Notes under the pieces: model-generated
The model's database searches: none
The model's input: only the letters and a program-made list of their open reading frames with translations
Told to the model about the DNA's origin: nothing
Program-made: the position numbers and the translations under genes
Assembly: GCA_963839165.1 (NCBI GenBank)
Contig: CAWIUG010000006.1
Coordinates: 62,001 to 126,000 of the forward strand
Direction of reading: 5' to 3'
From: DATFVA01 sp963839165
GTDB lineage: Bacteria > Bacteroidota > Ignavibacteria > Ignavibacteriales > Ignavibacteriaceae
DNA length: 64,000 nt
In this document: positions 60,875-64,000 of the stretch, in pieces
How positions within the stretch are numbered: the first letter of the stretch is position 1
Layout of the letters: every line of letters starts with the position of its first letter

Positions 60875-62308
60875 ATGGGCAGATTGAAACTGTTAATGGG
60901 GTTAATTCTTTTTATAACTTTTATAAACTACCCTCAATCTTTTATTAAAAATGATGTTCATCCTTTTTCACAATCCCTTCTGGGCACAGCTTCGGGAGGC
61001 ATAACAATTGGTAAAACCGATTATAAAGATGTGAAGCTGGGCTTAAACGGGACGCTTTCAGCAACTTATTATTTCCCGGCAATGGATGAAAACATATTGG
61101 GATTAAGACTGATGGGCGGCCTGGCAACTGTGAAGGGGACGGATCTGGCTAAAGGACCAGCAACCTTCAGCACCGATATTCTATTGCTAAGCGGTTCATT
61201 ACTTTATTCTTATGCAGTGACTCAGGATTTTCTGCCCTATGTAGGTGTAGGATTATCATTTATTTCCTTTAGTCCTAAAAATGATAACGGACAGCTGTTA
61301 AATAATAACCGGGCAAACGTTTATGATAAAAGTACTTTCGGTTTTAATGCTGAAGCTGGAATAAATATTCCTGTTAACCCGCAAATAAGCATACAAGTAA
61401 GTTCAGCGCTTCATTTTGTATTCAGTGATTATCTTGATGATGTAGCACTCGGTAAGAACAAGGATTTCTTCTCAACAGTATCACTCGGATTCTCTTATGC
61501 ATTCTTAAGCAACCGTGATTCAGACGGCGATGGAATATTAGACGCAGATGATAAATGCCCGCAGGAACCGGAAGATTATGATGGATTCCAGGACAGTGAC
61601 GGCTGTCCTGATTATGATAATGACGGTGATGGTATACCCGATACGAAAGATCAATGTCCTGATGAGGCAGAAGACTTCGATGGTTTCCAGGATAATGATG
61701 GTTGTCCTGATCTGGATAATGACGGTGACGGAATTTTAGACAAAGTTGACAAATGCCCAAACGAAGCAGAAGATTTTGACGGATTCCAGGATGAGGATGG
61801 TTGTCCCGACCTTGATAATGACAATGATGGAATTCCTGACAAAGACGATAAATGTCCCAATGAAGCAGAAACAGTTAATGGTTATCAGGATGATGACGGC
61901 TGTCCTGATGTTGCACCGGAATCACAGAAAACAGAAACACCAAAAGAACCAATAAACAAATCTTCTGACAACTTCACTCTCCCGGCGGATGATGTTTTTT
62001 ATACTAACCGTGCGGAAATTAAACCTGAGGCCTACAAGAAACTGGATGAAATTATTTTACAGATAAAGAAAAGTCCCGATGCCTTCTGGAGGATAGAAGG
62101 TCATATGGACAGTCAGGGTCCTGAGCAATGGATCAGAACTATGTCGTCAAAACGGGCGGAAGCTGTTTATTATTATTTTATTTCTCATGGTCTTGATGCT
62201 TCAAAGTTTACGATTTACGGACTTGGCGATAAATTTCCTGTGGCTAATAATACCACCGAGGAAGGTAGAGCCAAAAATCGCAGGATTATCATTGTAAAAG
62301 AGCAGTAG
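60875..62308 (+). CDS. OmpA-family protein with thrombospondin type 3 repeats
   Basis: A 477-residue exported protein: signal peptide (1-20), a beta-barrel-like N domain (about 25-205), four thrombospondin type 3-like calcium repeats (about 212-345, each with a DGDGI-type loop and a DKCP..EAEDFDGFQD..GCPD unit), and an OmpA-like domain (about 370-477: VFYTNRAEIKPEAYKKLDEIILQIKKSPDAFWRIEGHMDSQGPEQWIRTMSSKRAEAVYYYF). The Asp-rich repeats would bind Ca2+ and stiffen the stalk between membrane and peptidoglycan. It probably works beside the preceding OmpA protein. Confidence 0.9.
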   Translation: MGRLKLLMGLILFITFINYPQSFIKNDVHPFSQSLLGTASGGITIGKTDYKDVKLGLNGTLSATYYFPAMDENILGLRLMGGLATVKGTDLAKGPATFSTDILLLSGSLLYSYAVTQDFLPYVGVGLSFISFSPKNDNGQLLNNNRANVYDKSTFGFNAEAGINIPVNPQISIQVSSALHFVFSDYLDDVALGKNKDFFSTVSLGFSYAFLSNRDSDGDGILDADDKCPQEPEDYDGFQDSDGCPDYDNDGDGIPDTKDQCPDEAEDFDGFQDNDGCPDLDNDGDGILDKVDKCPNEAEDFDGFQDEDGCPDLDNDNDGIPDKDDKCPNEAETVNGYQDDDGCPDVAPESQKTETPKEPINKSSDNFTLPADDVFYTNRAEIKPEAYKKLDEIILQIKKSPDAFWRIEGHMDSQGPEQWIRTMSSKRAEAVYYYFISHGLDASKFTIYGLGDKFPVANNTTEEGRAKNRRIIIVKEQ

Positions 62309-62502
62309 GTGATTAATTCCACACTGCTCTCATTTTTTTCAGATCAAATTTTTCGCACCTCTTAAAAAAATTTCCGGTAATTCTTACCATAGGGAATTCA
62401 ATCCTTAGTATATTGTAAAAATTCAAAAGCTAAAATAAAGGTATGATTTTTGTCACTTTTAAGGCAAATGTGTTGGTAATCTGATTTTAAAGCGGAGAAA
62501 TT

Positions 62503-62688
62503 ATGGCTATAAATATTCCTTTGAGAGCAGTAGAACAGGATTTTGAAATAGCAGAGAAGGTCCACCCGATAAAGGTTGATTTAACTGCTGTCGGTGTCAG
62601 GGGAAAAAATACAGGCTTACTAAAACTCTCTTTAAGCGTGACATACTTCTTCGTTTTAGTTTACTTTCTGGTAAAGTTACTTGCATAA
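62503..62688 (+). CDS. small single-helix membrane protein
   Basis: A 61-residue protein with a polar N half (INIPLRAVEQDFEIAEKVHPIKVDLTAVGVRGKN) and one C-terminal membrane helix (LSLSVTYFFVLVYFLVKLLA). I do not recognise the family. It ends before a strong terminator, and GGAG stands about 8 bases before its ATG. Its length and distinct hydrophobic end support a real gene, but the function is unknown. Confidence 0.55.
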   Translation: MAINIPLRAVEQDFEIAEKVHPIKVDLTAVGVRGKNTGLLKLSLSVTYFFVLVYFLVKLLA

Positions 62689-62709
62689 ATAAATTTTGGA
62701 ACCAAAAAA

Positions 62710-62739
62710 AAGCTCTGAGAACATCAGAGCTTTTTTTTT
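62710..62739. terminator. bidirectional intrinsic terminator
   Basis: AAGCTCTGA and TCAGAGCTT pair around GAACA; nine T follow on the plus strand and A-runs precede. It serves the small membrane gene and the minus-strand acyltransferase ending at 62741. Confidence 0.93.
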
Positions 62740-62740
62740 G

Positions 62741-63211
62741 TTAGTTCTTCTTTTTAATTATTTTGGCAGGAACACCTGCAACAACGGCGCCCGGCGGAAC
62801 ATCTTTAGTAACTACAGCTCCTGCGCCTACGATAGCATTTTCACCCACCGTAACTCCGCATAAAATTGTAGCCGATGAACCTACAGAAGCACCCTTTTTA
62901 ATGAAAGTTTCCTCAACACTCCAATCCTTCTCCGACTGCATAGAGCCATCAGGATTGACAGAACGCGGCATCTTATCATTTATAAACGTTACATTATGCC
63001 CTATAAACACATTATCCTCAATATGAACACCTTCGCAGATAAACGTATGCGAAGATATTTTGCAGTTTTTACCAATGAAGGCATTCTTTTGTATTTCAAC
63101 GAATGTACCAACCTTCGTATTATCGTCAATTGAGCATCCATAAAGGTTCACAAAGTCAAAGATTTTAACGTCCTTGCCTAGTTTTACATTATTAATATTC
63201 TTTTTTTCCAT
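62741..63211 (-). CDS. left-handed beta-helix acyltransferase (WbpD-like)
   Basis: A 156-residue hexapeptide-repeat acetyltransferase. Repeats such as IDDNTKVGTFVEIQKNAFIGKNCKISSHTFICEGVHIEDNVFIGHNVTFIND and ASVGSSATILCGVTVGENAIVGAGAVVTKDVPPGAVVAGVPAKII give the left-handed beta-helix. The closest recalled family is WbpD/WlbB, which N-acetylates a UDP-3-amino-sugar uronate in O-antigen synthesis. It lies 18 bases after the oxidoreductase gene of the same pathway type. Confidence 0.8.
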   Translation of the reverse strand: MEKKNINNVKLGKDVKIFDFVNLYGCSIDDNTKVGTFVEIQKNAFIGKNCKISSHTFICEGVHIEDNVFIGHNVTFINDKMPRSVNPDGSMQSEKDWSVEETFIKKGASVGSSATILCGVTVGENAIVGAGAVVTKDVPPGAVVAGVPAKIIKKKN

Positions 63212-63229
63212 ATTTGTATTGGTAAGAGA

Positions 63230-64000
63230 TCAGACTGAAATTTGTTCGTGTGAAAAATAGACCATTTTACCTCTGTTCTTAATCGATTCCGAGCTCGCTT
63301 CCAGTATTTTTACAACATTCAGTCCATCAACTCCATCAGTTTTTGGTCTCCGGTTTTCCTTAATTGCGTCAAGGAATTCTCTTGCGCCCATTGCGAGGGC
63401 TTCGGTCTGATTTATTTTAGGTGAAAACATATCACCTATTCTATACTGAACGAGTGCTTCGTGAATACTCTCCTGGGTCTTAAACTCTACCCCGCTGTCA
63501 TAGACCTTGATTTTTTCAAAGTTTTCCATATCATCAAACACAAGCATTTTTTTATCGCCGCCCACAATCATTCTTCTGATCTTTACTGGGGATGTCCAGT
63601 TAACGTGGAAATGAGCGAAACAATTATCCTCGAAATAAATCGAAAGATGGGCAATATTCTCTTTCCCGTTATAATTTGCTATTCCATTTGAAGATACAGC
63701 TTCTATTTTATGATTGCTAAGGACATAATTCATTATCGAAAGGTCGTGCGGGGCAAGATCCCAAACTACGTTTACGTCGCGTTGGAATAATCCCAGGTTT
63801 ATTCTTTCAGAATCAAAATAAAGGATCTTTCCAAGCTCCCCTTTATCAACCAGCTCCTTCATCTTCCTGACGGCGCCTGTATATATGAAGGTATGGTCTA
63901 CGAATATCTTAAGATTTTTCTTATCGGCAAGCGCGATCAGCGCCTCGCCTTCGGCAGTTGTGGCAGTGAATGGTTTTTCCACCCAAATATGCTTACCGGC
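63230..64000 (-). CDS. Gfo/Idh/MocA-family oxidoreductase (WbpB-like), cut by window edge
   Basis: The C-terminal ~257 residues of an NAD-dependent sugar oxidoreductase. The frame continues to the edge as AGKHIWVEKPFTATTAEGEALI, which contains the conserved EKP motif after the Rossmann domain. A C-terminal GFO_IDH_MocA domain follows (VDHTFIYTGAVRKMKELVDKGELGKILYFDSERIN, WDLAPHDLSIMNYVL). The N-terminal NAD fold is outside the window. With the WbpD-like gene this suggests a UDP-diacetamido-uronate route, for example a surface polysaccharide sugar. Confidence 0.8.
   Translation of the reverse strand, partial: AGKHIWVEKPFTATTAEGEALIALADKKNLKIFVDHTFIYTGAVRKMKELVDKGELGKILYFDSERINLGLFQRDVNVVWDLAPHDLSIMNYVLSNHKIEAVSSNGIANYNGKENIAHLSIYFEDNCFAHFHVNWTSPVKIRRMIVGGDKKMLVFDDMENFEKIKVYDSGVEFKTQESIHEALVQYRIGDMFSPKINQTEALAMGAREFLDAIKENRRPKTDGVDGLNVVKILEASSESIKNRGKMVYFSHEQISV

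Overview
The window most likely comes from a member of the Ignavibacteria/Ignavibacteriota (Bacteroidota-Chlorobi group). At least five secreted proteins end in a type IX secretion (Por) sorting domain with the QNYPNPFNP-type signature, and TonB-dependent receptor, PorV-like and OmpA proteins show a Gram-negative envelope. No rRNA, tRNA, CRISPR array or intact transposase was seen. The taxonomic call is inference from these protein signatures, not from a marker gene.

Region 1 (1-23.4 kb, all minus strand) is a carbohydrate locus that reads as beta-mannoside utilisation. From its 5' end it encodes a LacI-type repressor with a perfect palindromic operator, a zinc alcohol dehydrogenase, a T9SS-exported protein with two copies of a carbohydrate-binding-like module, a TonB-dependent receptor, a 1084-residue secreted protein, a PorV-like barrel, a parvulin-type chaperone, an ABC sugar importer (binding protein and two permeases, no ATPase), two GH130 phosphorylases, two six-hairpin glycosidase-like secreted enzymes and a GH2 beta-mannosidase cut by the left edge. 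A 121-bp palindromic MITE-like element sits between the T9SS protein and the receptor.

Region 2 (23.5-31.4 kb): a nitric-oxide cluster (Crp/Fnr regulator without cysteines, DUF2249 protein, small heme-copper-oxidase-like protein, quinol NO reductase split by a one-base frameshift), a Nudix CoA-pyrophosphatase-like gene, a small membrane protein, a DUF892 remnant and the NfnAB electron-bifurcating transhydrogenase.

Region 3 (31.5-38 kb): an orphan hypothetical gene, a pyrimidine-rich tract, a decayed TetR gene, an intact EmrA-EmrB-TolC-type efflux operon, an sll1863-like coiled-coil protein and a nitroreductase.

Region 4 (38-48.9 kb): two tandem nine-heme T9SS cytochromes, a receiver-like protein, a histidine kinase with a c-type heme motif in its periplasmic sensor, a sigma-54-dependent response regulator, then a good sigma-54-type promoter ahead of a T9SS M28 peptidase. 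The layout suggests a heme-sensing signalling system linked to extracellular electron transfer or envelope secretion.

Region 5 (48.9-57.1 kb): a ppsA gene broken by two single-base indels, a coiled-coil protein, an erythromycin-esterase-family protein and an alpha/beta hydrolase (a stress-type cluster), then a two-gene operon of an unrecognised 175-residue protein and a SNF2-like ATPase fused to a degenerate Mrr-like nuclease domain. That pair is the best candidate for an undescribed system. Region 6 (57.4-64 kb): a five-heme T9SS cytochrome, an 11-bp tandem repeat, two OmpA-family proteins (one with thrombospondin type 3 calcium repeats), a small membrane protein and the start of a nucleotide-sugar (WbpB/WbpD-like) surface-polysaccharide cluster cut by the right edge.

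Three separate genes (norB, ppsA, tetR) carry single-base indels. Assembly error and true decay cannot be separated from this sequence alone.
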